From assembly GCF_014109825.1 (NCBI RefSeq), contig NZ_CP059576.1, positions 2,258,001 through 2,322,000 on the forward strand: a stretch of 64,000 bases of DNA. Reading direction: 5' to 3'. Each line of letters opens with the position of its first letter. Position 1 is the stretch's first letter. A model generated the notes under the pieces. It was given only the letters and a program-made list of their open reading frames with translations. It ran no database searches and was not told where the DNA came from. The DNA comes from Legionella sp. PC997. Its GTDB lineage: Bacteria; Pseudomonadota; Gammaproteobacteria; Legionellales; Legionellaceae. Positions 9,198-19,013 of the stretch are shown in pieces. Made by a program: the position numbers and the translations under genes.

Positions 9198-10421
9198 ATG
9201 AAATTTAAACTACTTCCTATATTTGACAACATAAATTATCTCCATAAAAATCATGAGCACGCTATATTGCCTGATTTACATTTTCAGCAGGATTTTAATT
9301 ATGCTTTGAATTTTCTAAAAAGCTACACGGGGAGCCAGGGTACATTTAATAGTTACCGAAGAGAAACTGAACGTTTGTTGCAATGGACCTGGTTAATTAA
9401 AAAAACAACCTTAAAAGAATTAAAACGTGACGATATAGAACAATACATTCATTTTTGTCAAAACCCACTCAAATCCTGGATTAGTTTGAAAAAAGTACCG
9501 CGTTTTATTGAAAGGGATGGGAGACGTATTCCCAATGAAGAATGGAGGCCTTTTGTAGTTACAGTTAGTAAATCTGCACTAAAAAGCGGCCATAAACCTG
9601 AAATCGACCAATTCAATTTATCTCAGGGAGCGATACAAGAAATCTTCGCTATTTTAAGTACTTTATTTAATTTCCTAATCGCTGAAGAATACCTGGTTTC
9701 CAATCCAGTTGCCCTCATTCGACAAAAAAGCAAATTTATTCGTAAGAGACAACAAAATGCCCCCATCCGGAGACTTAGCCTGGTGCAATGGAGTGCCGTT
9801 TTAGAAGCCGCTGACTCACTAGCCGAAGAATCTCCCTTAAAACACGAACGCACTCGTTTTATGCTCAGTATGTTATTTGGGATGTATCTCCGTATCTCGG
9901 AACTCGCAGCAAGTGAGCGCTGGATTCCTAGCATGAATGATTTCTCTAAAGACAGTAACGGCCACTGGTGGTTTACCACGGTAGGTAAAGGAAATAAAGA
10001 ACGCCAAATCGCGGTAAGTGATGCGATGTTAGATAGTTTAATGCGATGGAGATGTTTTCTAGGGTTATCCCCTCTTCCTTCCCCAGCGGATAATAGTCCG
10101 CTTATTCCAAAAATTCGTGGCAACGGCCCCATGAGTGATACAGCCCCGATACGTAGAATTATTCAACGATGCTTTGACTTGGCGGGTGAGCAACTTCGGA
10201 TAAAAGGGTATACAGAAGAAGCCGATAATTTGGCTGCAGCTACGGTCCACTGGCTTAGACATACTGGAATCTCTGAAGATGTGAAAATTCGTCCCCGTGA
10301 ACATGTTCGCGATGATGCAGGCCATAGTTCCAGCGCTACAACTGATCGCTATATCGACATTGAAAAGCAAGCTCGTTATCAATCGGCAAGGAAAAAAACT
10401 ATAGAACCTGAGCCAAGTTAA
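9198..10421 (+). CDS. Tyrosine recombinase (phage-integrase family)
   Basis: A 407-residue recombinase with a SAM-like core-binding domain (about 35-165) and a catalytic domain with every active-site residue visible: Arg 232 (LRISEL), Lys 264 (VGKGNKE), His 351 and Arg 354 (HWLRH), His 376 (AGHSS), Tyr 385 (TDRYID). It should be catalytically competent. It lies 240 bases upstream of the tRNA cluster and points away from it, with no phage or transfer genes nearby and no obvious duplicated tRNA end. It may be a resident recombinase or the remnant of an island; the substrate site is unknown. Confidence 0.9.
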   Translation: MKFKLLPIFDNINYLHKNHEHAILPDLHFQQDFNYALNFLKSYTGSQGTFNSYRRETERLLQWTWLIKKTTLKELKRDDIEQYIHFCQNPLKSWISLKKVPRFIERDGRRIPNEEWRPFVVTVSKSALKSGHKPEIDQFNLSQGAIQEIFAILSTLFNFLIAEEYLVSNPVALIRQKSKFIRKRQQNAPIRRLSLVQWSAVLEAADSLAEESPLKHERTRFMLSMLFGMYLRISELAASERWIPSMNDFSKDSNGHWWFTTVGKGNKERQIAVSDAMLDSLMRWRCFLGLSPLPSPADNSPLIPKIRGNGPMSDTAPIRRIIQRCFDLAGEQLRIKGYTEEADNLAAATVHWLRHTGISEDVKIRPREHVRDDAGHSSSATTDRYIDIEKQARYQSARKKTIEPEPS

Positions 10422-10513
10422 AGGTATTTGTGTTAAAATTCGTAAAATATGCGTGATTCATAGCGAGGATTGAGCATCTGTCTTTTATTTCGTATTCTCT
10501 ACACCCTGCCCTC

Positions 10514-10564
10514 GCGACTTATTACGTCTAACGCAGTTCCTCTGGAGTTGCGCAGACAAGTCGC
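10514..10564. repeat. Imperfect hairpin downstream of the recombinase
   Basis: GCGACTT/AAGTCGC (7 pairs), GTCT/AGAC (4) and CGCA/TGCG (4) can stack into a bulged stem in the 270-base gap between the recombinase and the ABC-F gene. It is GC-richer than the flanks. It could be a weak terminator or a recombinase-related site; nothing else was recognised in this gap. Confidence 0.35.
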
Positions 10565-10691
10565 AGACTGTCGAGAGCAACTTTTACTTTTTTTCAGAGA
10601 TATGTAGAAGATTTAGATACAACACAGGTGACCAAGTTTTGCTATGAATTCTTAATTTTGTACCTACTCTATTTATGGCTAAAGATTTATC

Positions 10692-12536
10692 ATGCTTACT
10701 CTTCGTCAAATTACTCTAAGTCGTGGCAATAAAGTTTTATTGGATCAAGTCAATGTCACCCTTTATGAAAAACAAAAGATAGGTCTTATTGGCCATAACG
10801 GCTGCGGAAAATCAACATTATTCGATTTTTTATTAGGAAAATTAGCTCCCGATACAGGTGAGTTTTTAATTAACCCTCAACTGAGCATCAGCCATTTATC
10901 TCAGCAATTACCTGACAGTGATGAACAAGCATTAGATTTTGTCCTGGGCGGTGATGATGGTTATATGAATTTGCTTCAACGCTTACAAAAAGCTGAAGAA
11001 ACGGGTAACGATGCTGAAGTGTTAGCGTGTCATGAGGAATTAAGCCATTCAGGGGGCTACAGTAAACCCGCTCAAGCAGCTACGATTATGTCTGGTCTTG
11101 GTTTTAGTAGTGCACAGCAAAAGTCTTGCGTAAATAGCTTTTCCGGAGGGTGGCGAATGCGCTTAAGTCTAGCACGGTGTTTAATGAAGCCGGCGGATTT
11201 ACTTTTGTTAGATGAGCCTACCAACCATTTGGATATGGAAGCCATTTTTTGGCTAGAACGCTTTTTAAAACAAAGCCCCAGTACTATTATTCTTATTTCT
11301 CATGACCGAGAATTTCTTGATGCCTTTGTCACTCACATTTTACATATTGAAAAACAAAATCTATCGCTTTATGGCGGCAATTACAGTTGTTTTGAAAAAA
11401 CACACGCACAACAATTGGCCTTACAACAAACGATGTATGAAAAACAACAAACTAAAATCAATCATATGATGTCATTTGTAAATCGTTTTAGAGCAAAAGC
11501 AACTAAAGCAAAACAAGCGCAAGGACGTCTTAAAGCTATAGAAAAAATGGAAATTATCGCAGCAGCCCAAGTTGATTCACCTTTTTCTTTTGAATTCTTT
11601 CAATGTCCCCGTGCAGGAAACCCATTGATACAATGCACTATGGTTGATGCAGGATATCAATCAGAAAAAACGATATTAAAGAGAATTAATCTTTCACTCA
11701 ATCCAGGTGACCGAATCGCTTTACTTGGTCCAAATGGCGAAGGAAAATCAACATTAATTAAGACTTTAACTGGTTCCTTAACTCCTTTGAATGGAACTAT
11801 TCATCGTTCAGCTCATTTGAAAATCGGCTATTATGCACAACATCAATTAGAACAGCTTGATTGCAATTTAAGTCCTGTGGAAACGATCCAAGCTCTATCT
11901 CCAGAAACACGTGAACAAACTATTCGTGATTTTTTAGGTGGCTTCAATTTTGCTGGGGATATGGCGGTTCAGCCTATCACCCATTTTTCCGGGGGTGAAA
12001 AAGCACGCCTGGCTTTGGCAAAACTTGTGTGGCTTAAACCTAATTTACTTCTTCTTGATGAGCCGACAAACCATTTGGATCTGGGGATGCGCTCAGCTAT
12101 CGAGCTCGCATTACAGAGTTATGAAGGCGCATTAATTTTGATTTCTCATGATCGTCATATGCTGAAAACGAGTGTAGATAATTTCTATCTTGTTTATCAG
12201 CAAAAAGTTCAACCTTTTGAAGGGGACTTAGATGATTATTATTCCTGGCTTCAAACTAAAGATTCAAACAAAGAAAATACAATAACTGCCCCCACAAATG
12301 ATTATAAAGAAAAGAAAACGTTACAAAATCGTCTCAAAAAATTGGAACAATTGATTGAACAATATCAAAATGAACTTTCCAAACTGGATATACTGCTTGG
12401 CGATGCCAGTCTTTATGAGGACGGTTCCCAACAAAGTAAACTCAATCAGTTACTCCAAAAACGTACTGATTCACATACTTCTTTAAATAATGCTGAAGAA
12501 GAATGGTTAGAAATTAGTAGCAACTTAGAAGGTTAA
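10692..12536 (+). CDS. yheS: ABC-F family ATPase, YheS-like
   Basis: A 614-residue soluble protein with two ABC cassettes and no membrane domain: Walker A GHNGCGKST and GPNGEGKST, signature FSGGWRMRL and FSGGEKARL, Walker B LLLLDEPTNHLD twice. Between them is the ABC-F linker (about residues 235-300), with a basic segment (NRFRAKATKAKQAQGRLKA). The C-terminus is a coiled coil. Similarity to E. coli YheS is high throughout. ABC-F proteins act on the ribosome E site during translation; the exact job of YheS is less defined. It is probably a single-gene unit. Confidence 0.92.
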   Translation: MLTLRQITLSRGNKVLLDQVNVTLYEKQKIGLIGHNGCGKSTLFDFLLGKLAPDTGEFLINPQLSISHLSQQLPDSDEQALDFVLGGDDGYMNLLQRLQKAEETGNDAEVLACHEELSHSGGYSKPAQAATIMSGLGFSSAQQKSCVNSFSGGWRMRLSLARCLMKPADLLLLDEPTNHLDMEAIFWLERFLKQSPSTIILISHDREFLDAFVTHILHIEKQNLSLYGGNYSCFEKTHAQQLALQQTMYEKQQTKINHMMSFVNRFRAKATKAKQAQGRLKAIEKMEIIAAAQVDSPFSFEFFQCPRAGNPLIQCTMVDAGYQSEKTILKRINLSLNPGDRIALLGPNGEGKSTLIKTLTGSLTPLNGTIHRSAHLKIGYYAQHQLEQLDCNLSPVETIQALSPETREQTIRDFLGGFNFAGDMAVQPITHFSGGEKARLALAKLVWLKPNLLLLDEPTNHLDLGMRSAIELALQSYEGALILISHDRHMLKTSVDNFYLVYQQKVQPFEGDLDDYYSWLQTKDSNKENTITAPTNDYKEKKTLQNRLKKLEQLIEQYQNELSKLDILLGDASLYEDGSQQSKLNQLLQKRTDSHTSLNNAEEEWLEISSNLEG

Positions 12537-12717
12537 TTTAACTATGCCTGTGTAGCTCCTTGTAATACGGGATAAATAAATACCTATACTGACTCGCTGG
12601 ACAAGTAAATCGTTGGCTCCGGATATTTTTCTTTGTAAAGCCTTTGATTTTTTATTACAGCTGAAATTATTTTTTATAGCCTATAATTTAACCATATGGG
12701 ATTAAATTGAGGCAAAA

Positions 12718-13314
12718 ATGGAAGCGAAACTACTCGAGAAACTCAAAAAAATCAATCCCTTAAATGCCCAGGGTATTCCTAAAAACAAAGGAAATTGCCA
12801 GTGGTGTGCTATTGAGGGGGCTCGGGTATTATTACAAGGCGTGGAGCCAAAGGAAATACCCGAATACGATGAAGGAAATGACCCTGTAGAAGGGTTAGTA
12901 CATAAAGTCCATGACAGTGAGGAAGTCGATGATTTAGAGGAATTTTTCAAAAAAATACAAGAATTAAAAAAAGGTGAACTAATGTTAGTCAGTCTGGAAA
13001 GCACCAGTGAAGAAAAAGATAAGGATTTAGATCATACCTACATCATCTATGCAAGCGATAATGATAAAGCATATCTTATTGATCCCGACAGACAGGTTTT
13101 TGTTCAGTTAGAGGAGCGGGAGGATTTTCTCCAAAAAGTTAAGGGCTGGGATAAAGTTAACACAGTGAACTATCTGAATGGGGATCTGAATTCCGATTTT
13201 TCGGATCATGTTAACGTTTGCATATGTAAATTGACTAAAGAAGCCGTTAATGAGGTTAATGGCGAACCATTACCAGAGTATGGAACTGAGGTTCCTAGCT
13301 TTCGCTTTGGCTAG
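12718..13314 (+). CDS. Small protein with papain-like Cys/His/Asp arrangement (possible deamidase or protease)
   Basis: A 198-residue acidic protein, not recognised as a known gene. The segment GNCQWCAIEGARVLLQG (25-41) followed by DHTYIIY (His 106) and YLIDPDRQ (Asp 122) resembles papain-fold toxin/glutamine-deamidase domains. In those, an N-C-x-x-C segment carries the nucleophile, with a downstream His and a D-x-Q-type motif. Candidate triad: Cys 27 or Cys 30, His 106, Asp 122. No signal peptide or membrane segment. TATAAT at 12682-12687 and GAGG before the ATG suggest its own promoter. It could be a Dot/Icm effector; this is inference from pattern only. Confidence 0.72.
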   Translation: MEAKLLEKLKKINPLNAQGIPKNKGNCQWCAIEGARVLLQGVEPKEIPEYDEGNDPVEGLVHKVHDSEEVDDLEEFFKKIQELKKGELMLVSLESTSEEKDKDLDHTYIIYASDNDKAYLIDPDRQVFVQLEEREDFLQKVKGWDKVNTVNYLNGDLNSDFSDHVNVCICKLTKEAVNEVNGEPLPEYGTEVPSFRFG

Positions 13315-13379
13315 ATTTTTTATTTCCAGCTACCCTACCCTTTGTGTAGATGGGTCTTAAGAGTAGCCAGAATGATAAA

Positions 13380-14933
13380 TTATGAGTGGTTATAAATTTC
13401 AACGGCTACCTGGCTAACATCTTTTTGAATTAGGAAAGCGTCATTTAGAGATTCCAAAGGCGTATTAGAGACTGCAATAATAAAGGCAAGTAAATGCCCA
13501 TTTTTCGCGCTAATATATCCTGATAATACTTCTGAAAAGGAATAAAACCGTTGGTTCGCAAAGTCATAAGATAACGAGGTACCTGTTTTCCCATGAATCT
13601 TTCCGACCGCAGGAATATTCTGGGCTGCTTTCGCAAGACTACCATCCACACCAAGTATAGGTAATCCATCATAGAAGGCATTAAATTGAGGTTCAGGAAG
13701 CTTATGCATATAAGTTAATAATTTAATAGCAGCCTTGGGAAGAAGCCTGTTTGTATCCCCACCAGCACCATCACCGAATACAAACTCATTTTTATTTAAT
13801 CCTACTTTATCAAGTAAAAATTTTGCAATATGAGGCAACCCTTGAGCAAATGATGTTTCTTTATAGTGTTCGGCTAATATAAGCGGTAGTAAATCAGCGC
13901 CTATGTTATGACTTAATTTTAAAATAATTTTAATATATTCAGAAAATGGTGGAGAAATATATTGCGCAATTGGAGTAAGTTGCTTATAGGTCTCAGCATT
14001 GGGTAGCTGACTACTTTTATTATCAAGATGAACAATAATCCCTTGTTGTTTTAATGCCGCAATAAATGCTTGCTTGGCAAAAAGAGCAGGTTTAAGAATA
14101 GGTGCTACTCTCAATAGCTCTCTGGAATTGGCAGCAATTTGTCCTTTTATGACCAAAACAGTGTCACTATTTTTGCTTGAAATTTTGATATCAGTTTTTT
14201 CTCCATCACGAACCGTTATAACCTGGTTATCAATAGAATAACCTGGAGCTTGTGGGCGCCAATTTATTAAGGCTTTCTGGGCTACAATGGTCGGTTTAAT
14301 TTGAAAATCGAACAAGTTTTCATTAATCATGATCGGGGAAATAATGTAATTGCGTAAATGTTCTGTTTTGAATAAACGGTTATCTACTAATACATCACCA
14401 TTAATTTGTGTAATACCTTTCGCTTTAATTTGTTGAGCAAGGTTAATTAATCCATTAAGTGGGTTTTCTGGAACCATACCTGCTCCAGGTAACTCATTTG
14501 CATAAATATGATCGATGTATCCAAAAGTGAGTTTGTCCTCATGAACACGGCCGCCTAATTCTAAATCCCCTTTACCAACAAGAATAAGGTTGCCATTTAA
14601 GATGTTGTTCTCTTGATGTCCCATAAAATATACTGGTGTTTTAAAACGGTAGTCGTCACCTAAAACATTCAACGCAGCTGCAGAAGAGAATAATTTAGTT
14701 ACAGAGGCAGGCATTAATAACTGGTTGCCATTTAATTGATAAACTATTTCTTGAGTATTCAAATCTTTAACTTCAATCCACCATTGTGCATTTTGATAAC
14801 GCGGTTGATGCATGACATTGAGCATGTCCTGATGCAATAATTTCGCTGCGTGGGAAGAAGCAGATAGTAAGCACATCAAAAGAAGGATAAGCGTGTTGAA
14901 CTTTATTTTTATTGATTTCAGTTTAATGTGCAC
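13380..14933 (-). CDS. dacB: PBP4-type D-alanyl-D-alanine carboxypeptidase/endopeptidase
   Basis: A 517-residue S13-family penicillin-binding protein with a signal peptide (cleavage after about residue 30, SSHAA). The three active-site motifs are present: SxxK as SVTK (Ser 77, Lys 80), SxN as SHN, and KTG in the stretch HGKTGTS near residue 450. It trims or cleaves cross-linked peptidoglycan peptides in the periplasm. It is convergent with the papain-like gene and has no close partner upstream; a 207-base AT-rich gap separates it from rnc. Confidence 0.93.
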   Translation of the reverse strand: MHIKLKSIKIKFNTLILLLMCLLSASSHAAKLLHQDMLNVMHQPRYQNAQWWIEVKDLNTQEIVYQLNGNQLLMPASVTKLFSSAAALNVLGDDYRFKTPVYFMGHQENNILNGNLILVGKGDLELGGRVHEDKLTFGYIDHIYANELPGAGMVPENPLNGLINLAQQIKAKGITQINGDVLVDNRLFKTEHLRNYIISPIMINENLFDFQIKPTIVAQKALINWRPQAPGYSIDNQVITVRDGEKTDIKISSKNSDTVLVIKGQIAANSRELLRVAPILKPALFAKQAFIAALKQQGIIVHLDNKSSQLPNAETYKQLTPIAQYISPPFSEYIKIILKLSHNIGADLLPLILAEHYKETSFAQGLPHIAKFLLDKVGLNKNEFVFGDGAGGDTNRLLPKAAIKLLTYMHKLPEPQFNAFYDGLPILGVDGSLAKAAQNIPAVGKIHGKTGTSLSYDFANQRFYSFSEVLSGYISAKNGHLLAFIIAVSNTPLESLNDAFLIQKDVSQVAVEIYNHS

Positions 14934-15140
14934 AATTAATTCCCTATTTACCTAATAATCCTTAAGATAAAGTGTCAGATATACATCATCATATCAAGTT
15001 TCTTGAATTCTTTTTTAAGATCATTTAAAACAAAATTTAGGATTACGATTGCCATAGCTTAAGTACAGGCAGAGCAAAGTAAACATAAAGTGAACCTTAT
15101 CTAATATAGGGAGCGCCTCTATGCGTTAAACAATCCAATA

Positions 15141-15827
15141 TTACAGTGATTTGGGGGAACGCAATAGTTCCAACATTAACTTTGCAGCTAACTGTTCTGC
15201 TTTTCTACGGTTAGAGCCTTCGCCAAAAGTTTGTTGTTTTGTTCCCATTACTGTACAAGTTATGTAGAATATTTGATTGTGCTCATCACCTTCCACCTTA
15301 GTCAACGTGTACTCTGGAAGAGCCATTTTTTCAGCTTGCAAATACTCTTGCAATTGAGTTTTGGCATCTTTTAAACAATCGTTCAAATTAGAATCTTCAA
15401 GTCTAGAGCGATATAATTTTAATATTACCTCTTTTGAAGCCTCTATTCCCCCATCTAGAAATATTGCTGCAAAAACAGCTTCCATAGCATCTGAAAGAAT
15501 CGAGGCCCTGCGAAAACCGCCGCTCTTCAACTCACCTTGTCCAAGAAAAAGGAAATCACCTAGATCAATTTCTTTAGCCAATTCAACCAGCATCTCGCCC
15601 CGTACTAAAAATGAACGCAAGCGGCTTAATTGGCCTTCGCTTTGTAAAGGAAAACGATGAAACAATTCATTGGCAATTACAAAACTTAAAATTGAATCTC
15701 CAAGAAACTCAAAACGCTCATAGTTTACACTTCCCACACTACAATGCGTTAAAGCTTGCTTAAGATAGGCAATATTATTAAATTGATAATTTAATCGCCT
15801 GCATAACCTTTCTAAATCAACTTTCAC
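15141..15827 (-). CDS. rnc: Ribonuclease III
   Basis: A 228-residue RNase III. The catalytic signature ERFEFLGDSIL is near residues 37-47, with a second acidic site in DAMEAVFAAIFLDGG. A C-terminal double-stranded-RNA-binding domain contains the sequence GEGSNRRKAEQLAA. It processes rRNA precursors and structured mRNAs. The start is GTG at 15827, overlapping the end of the upstream DUF4845 gene by 11 bases, so translation is probably coupled. The usual downstream partner era is not adjacent here. Confidence 0.97.
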   Translation of the reverse strand: MKVDLERLCRRLNYQFNNIAYLKQALTHCSVGSVNYERFEFLGDSILSFVIANELFHRFPLQSEGQLSRLRSFLVRGEMLVELAKEIDLGDFLFLGQGELKSGGFRRASILSDAMEAVFAAIFLDGGIEASKEVILKLYRSRLEDSNLNDCLKDAKTQLQEYLQAEKMALPEYTLTKVEGDEHNQIFYITCTVMGTKQQTFGEGSNRRKAEQLAAKLMLELLRSPKSL

Positions 15828-16209
15828 TGCCTGCTACAACCTCTTCAGTGTGATCAAAATCAAATAATAAGCTTATATTATATACTAGGGGTTTAATAAC
15901 TTGATATTTAACTTTTACTCTAAATTTATTCGTCCCTATAGGCTCAATCATTAATTGATTTTCCTTTAGACTCTCAACCCCATTAATATTGAGGCGCTTA
16001 TCTACGGTACTCTTTAAAACATTAACATCTGCCATCGGATCACCACTTAGTGAGGATACAGACATTGTATTCAATCCTTTTATCGATTTGATAACCGAGT
16101 AATACTGCAAATAAACAGGAATAACACGCATTACAACGATTGCAGCCATAACAATCACAGCTACAGTAAGTATCATCCCTATAAAAGTCATTCCCTTTTG
16201 TTTATGCAT
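15817..16209 (-). CDS. DUF4845 family membrane protein
   Basis: A 130-residue protein with an N-terminal, pilin-like hydrophobic anchor (MTFIGMILTVAVIVMAAIVV, about 6-25) and a small periplasmic domain. DUF4845 proteins sit between lepB and rnc in many gammaproteobacteria; their function is unknown. The ATG follows AAGGAAT. It overlaps rnc by 11 bases and lies 60 bases downstream of lepB, so lepB, this gene and rnc probably form one operon. Confidence 0.88.
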   Translation of the reverse strand: MHKQKGMTFIGMILTVAVIVMAAIVVMRVIPVYLQYYSVIKSIKGLNTMSVSSLSGDPMADVNVLKSTVDKRLNINGVESLKENQLMIEPIGTNKFRVKVKYQVIKPLVYNISLLFDFDHTEEVVAGSES

Positions 16210-16269
16210 TTGCTTATTCCTTTCAATTTTAAGTGAGTGTTTTGCTCAGAGAATCGAAGTACCACATAC

Positions 16270-17025
16270 TTACGGAATCAATTTTCCTATTCTAGACCAA
16301 CGAACGTTATCTGTTTTACCATTCCAACTCATCCAAACTAAAAATGCTCTACCCCGCAGATAGGATTCCGGTACAAATCCCCAGAACCGGCTATCTGCAC
16401 TGTCATCGCGATTATCACCCATCATAAAATAATTTCCCTCGGGGACCACGATATCAAAATCTACAGCTGGAACATCCGTTCTAACAAAAATATTATGTAT
16501 TGTACCATTCAAATCTTCTTGATATTTTGCTACTGCTTTTCCTGAACTTTCATCAATAGTGTACTCAAGAAAAGTCTGTTCTGCTTTTTTTCCATTAATT
16601 GTTAGCACTTTATTATGATAACTAATTTTATCGCCAGGTATTCCTATTACCCTTTTGATGTAATCATAAGAAGGATCAGGAGGCCAACGAAATACTGCAA
16701 CCTCTCCTGTTTTAGGATCAGAAATCGAAACCACTTTCTTTTCCCAAACCGGAAGTCTTAATCCATAAATAAATTTATTAACCGCTACAAAATCACCCAC
16801 TAGTAATGTCGGTTCCAAGGAACCAGATGGGATACGAAACGGTTCAATTAAAAATGAGCGTAAAATTAATACAATGAAAAATACAGGAAAAAACGATCGT
16901 GAATATTCAATAATACGATTTGGTTTTTGATCCTCAGCACGTTTTCTTGCCCAAAAGAGAACATCTAAAAGATAAATAAAACCGCTGATGAACGATAGGA
17001 CAACCAATATTAAAGCAAAATTCAT
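16270..17025 (-). CDS. lepB: Signal peptidase I
   Basis: A 251-residue membrane peptidase. Two N-terminal membrane segments (about 3-22 and 46-62) precede the periplasmic catalytic domain. The nucleophile is Ser 69 in RIPSGSLEPTL and the general base Lys 124 in YDYIKRVIG; the GDNRDDSADSRFWG box is also present. The position after the serine is Leu rather than the more common Met. It removes signal peptides from Sec- and Tat-exported proteins. It follows lepA by 64 bases on the same strand, the classic lepA-lepB arrangement. Confidence 0.97.
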   Translation of the reverse strand: MNFALILVVLSFISGFIYLLDVLFWARKRAEDQKPNRIIEYSRSFFPVFFIVLILRSFLIEPFRIPSGSLEPTLLVGDFVAVNKFIYGLRLPVWEKKVVSISDPKTGEVAVFRWPPDPSYDYIKRVIGIPGDKISYHNKVLTINGKKAEQTFLEYTIDESSGKAVAKYQEDLNGTIHNIFVRTDVPAVDFDIVVPEGNYFMMGDNRDDSADSRFWGFVPESYLRGRAFLVWMSWNGKTDNVRWSRIGKLIP

Positions 17026-17089
17026 AAATTATATCCTAAACTTAGTTTCGTAATAATACATCCAACAGCATTGCGTTTATGCTCTTGTA

Positions 17090-18895
17090 CTATTTCTTTT
17101 TATCTGTTTGGAAAACAGCCATAAACGCTTCTTGTGGTATTTCCACGTGTCCGACCTGTTTCATACGTTTTTTCCCTGCTTTTTGTTTTTCCAACAACTT
17201 TCGTTTTCGAGTCACATCTCCACCATAACATTTTGCAGTAACGTTTTTACGTAATGCTTTTACTGTTTGTCTGGCAATAATATGGCTTCCTAATGCGGCT
17301 TGGATAGCCACATCAAACATTTGTCGAGGAATTAAGTCACGCATTTTTTCAGCGATTAATTTACCACGACTATGTGCTGAAGAACGATGAACAATAACTG
17401 AAAGTGCATCTACACGTTCACTATTAATTAAAATGTCCATTTTAACTAAATCAGCTTCTTGAAACCGTAAAAAATTATAATCAAGTGATGCATATCCACG
17501 GCTAACTGATTTTAATCGATCAAAGAAGTCCGAAACCACTTCACTCATAGGAATATCATAAGTTACAGAAACTTGACGACCACTGTAAGTCATATTGACT
17601 TGTATCCCGCGTCGCTCAACACACAAGGTAATTATTGAACCCAGAAAATCCTGCGGTACCAGTATGTTTGCCCTTACAATAGGCTCATACATTTCTTTAA
17701 TTTGTGGCAATGGAGGCAATAGAGAGGGATTATCAATCAGCATCGTCTCGCCTTTGTGGGTCAATATTTGATAAACCACAGTAGGCGCAGTGGAGATTAA
17801 GTCCAGGTTATATTCTCGTTCTAAACGCTCTTGTACGATTTCCATATGCAACATGCCCAAGAAGCCGCATCGAAAACCAAAACCCAATGCTTCTGAAGAT
17901 TCAGGCTCATAAAATAAGGACGCATCATTTAAGCTTAATTTAGCTAAAGCTTCGCGGAATGCTTCGAAATCATCGGAACTGATAGGAAATAGACCTGCAT
18001 AAACTTGGGGTTTCACACGTTGAAATCCAGGAAGTTGTTTATCCGCTGGAGTTTTTTCTAAAGTAAGTGTATCACCAACAGGAGCACCTTGAATTTCTTT
18101 TATTCCTGCTACCAAATACCCTACTTCGCCAGCATTTAATACATCCAGTCTCGTGCGCTTAGGAGTGAATATGCCTACTTGGTCGACTTCGTAGGAACGT
18201 CCAGTAGACATTACTCTCATCTTATCCCCTTTACGGATTGAGCCATTAACAATACGTACTAAGGAAACAACACCAAGATAGCTATCAAACCATGAATCAA
18301 TAATTAAAGCTTGTAACGGTGCATTAATATCGCCTTCTGGTGGAGGAATACGCGTTACTAAAGCTTCAAGCACATCATCCACCCCTAAACCACTTTTAGC
18401 ACTAACTCTTATTGCATCATGTGCATCAAGACCAATGATGTCTTCGATTTCTGAGATAACGCGTTCAGGTTCGGCTTGTGGTAAATCGATTTTGTTAAGG
18501 ACCGGCAAAACTGATAATGATTGATCAATCGCGGTGTAACAAACAGCAACCGTCTGAGCTTCTACACCCTGTGCTGCGTCAACAACAAGTATCGCACCCT
18601 CACAGGCAGCTAAAGAGCGGGATACTTCATAACTGAAATCCACATGTCCAGGAGTATCAATAAAATTCAAGAGATAGTTTTTACCGTCTTTAGCCGTGTA
18701 ATTCAGAGAAACACACTGTGCTTTAATCGTGATGCCTCGCTCTCGTTCTATATCCATAGAGTCAAGTACTTGAGCACTCATTTCACGTTCGGATAAACCA
18801 CCACAAATTTGGATAAATCGATCTGCCAAAGTAGATTTACCATGATCAATATGGGCAATAATTGAAAAATTACGAATTCGCTTTAAATCACTCAA
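17090..18895 (-). CDS. lepA: Elongation factor 4 (LepA), ribosome-associated GTPase
   Basis: A 601-residue translation GTPase of normal length. G1 is [10 protein letters not shown]2 RGITIKAQ, G3 DTPGHVDF, G4 NKID. The C-terminal basic domain specific to LepA ([20 protein letters not shown]) is present. It affects ribosome biogenesis and elongation under stress. The start appears to be TTG at 18895 with AAGG eight bases upstream; no ATG fits the conserved [15 protein letters not shown] start. It is first of the lepA-lepB-DUF4845-rnc block. Confidence 0.97.
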   Translation of the reverse strand: MSDLKRIRNFSIIAHIDHGKSTLADRFIQICGGLSEREMSAQVLDSMDIERERGITIKAQCVSLNYTAKDGKNYLLNFIDTPGHVDFSYEVSRSLAACEGAILVVDAAQGVEAQTVAVCYTAIDQSLSVLPVLNKIDLPQAEPERVISEIEDIIGLDAHDAIRVSAKSGLGVDDVLEALVTRIPPPEGDINAPLQALIIDSWFDSYLGVVSLVRIVNGSIRKGDKMRVMSTGRSYEVDQVGIFTPKRTRLDVLNAGEVGYLVAGIKEIQGAPVGDTLTLEKTPADKQLPGFQRVKPQVYAGLFPISSDDFEAFREALAKLSLNDASLFYEPESSEALGFGFRCGFLGMLHMEIVQERLEREYNLDLISTAPTVVYQILTHKGETMLIDNPSLLPPLPQIKEMYEPIVRANILVPQDFLGSIITLCVERRGIQVNMTYSGRQVSVTYDIPMSEVVSDFFDRLKSVSRGYASLDYNFLRFQEADLVKMDILINSERVDALSVIVHRSSAHSRGKLIAEKMRDLIPRQMFDVAIQAALGSHIIARQTVKALRKNVTAKCYGGDVTRKRKLLEKQKAGKKRMKQVGHVEIPQEAFMAVFQTDKKK

Positions 18896-19013
18896 CTGAA
18901 ATAACCTTTTTGCAAATAGCGCATTCTAGCTTAAATATGCGCGACCTTAAAGTATTTGCTAATATAGTGCATTTTTAATAAAATTTATCATTTCATTTTT
19001 ATTAGGATGCGCT

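Noticed and set aside
9198-13314. Integrated genomic island next to the tRNA cluster
   Set aside because: No transfer genes, no duplicated tRNA end and flanks with ordinary housekeeping genes; only the recombinase is suggestive.
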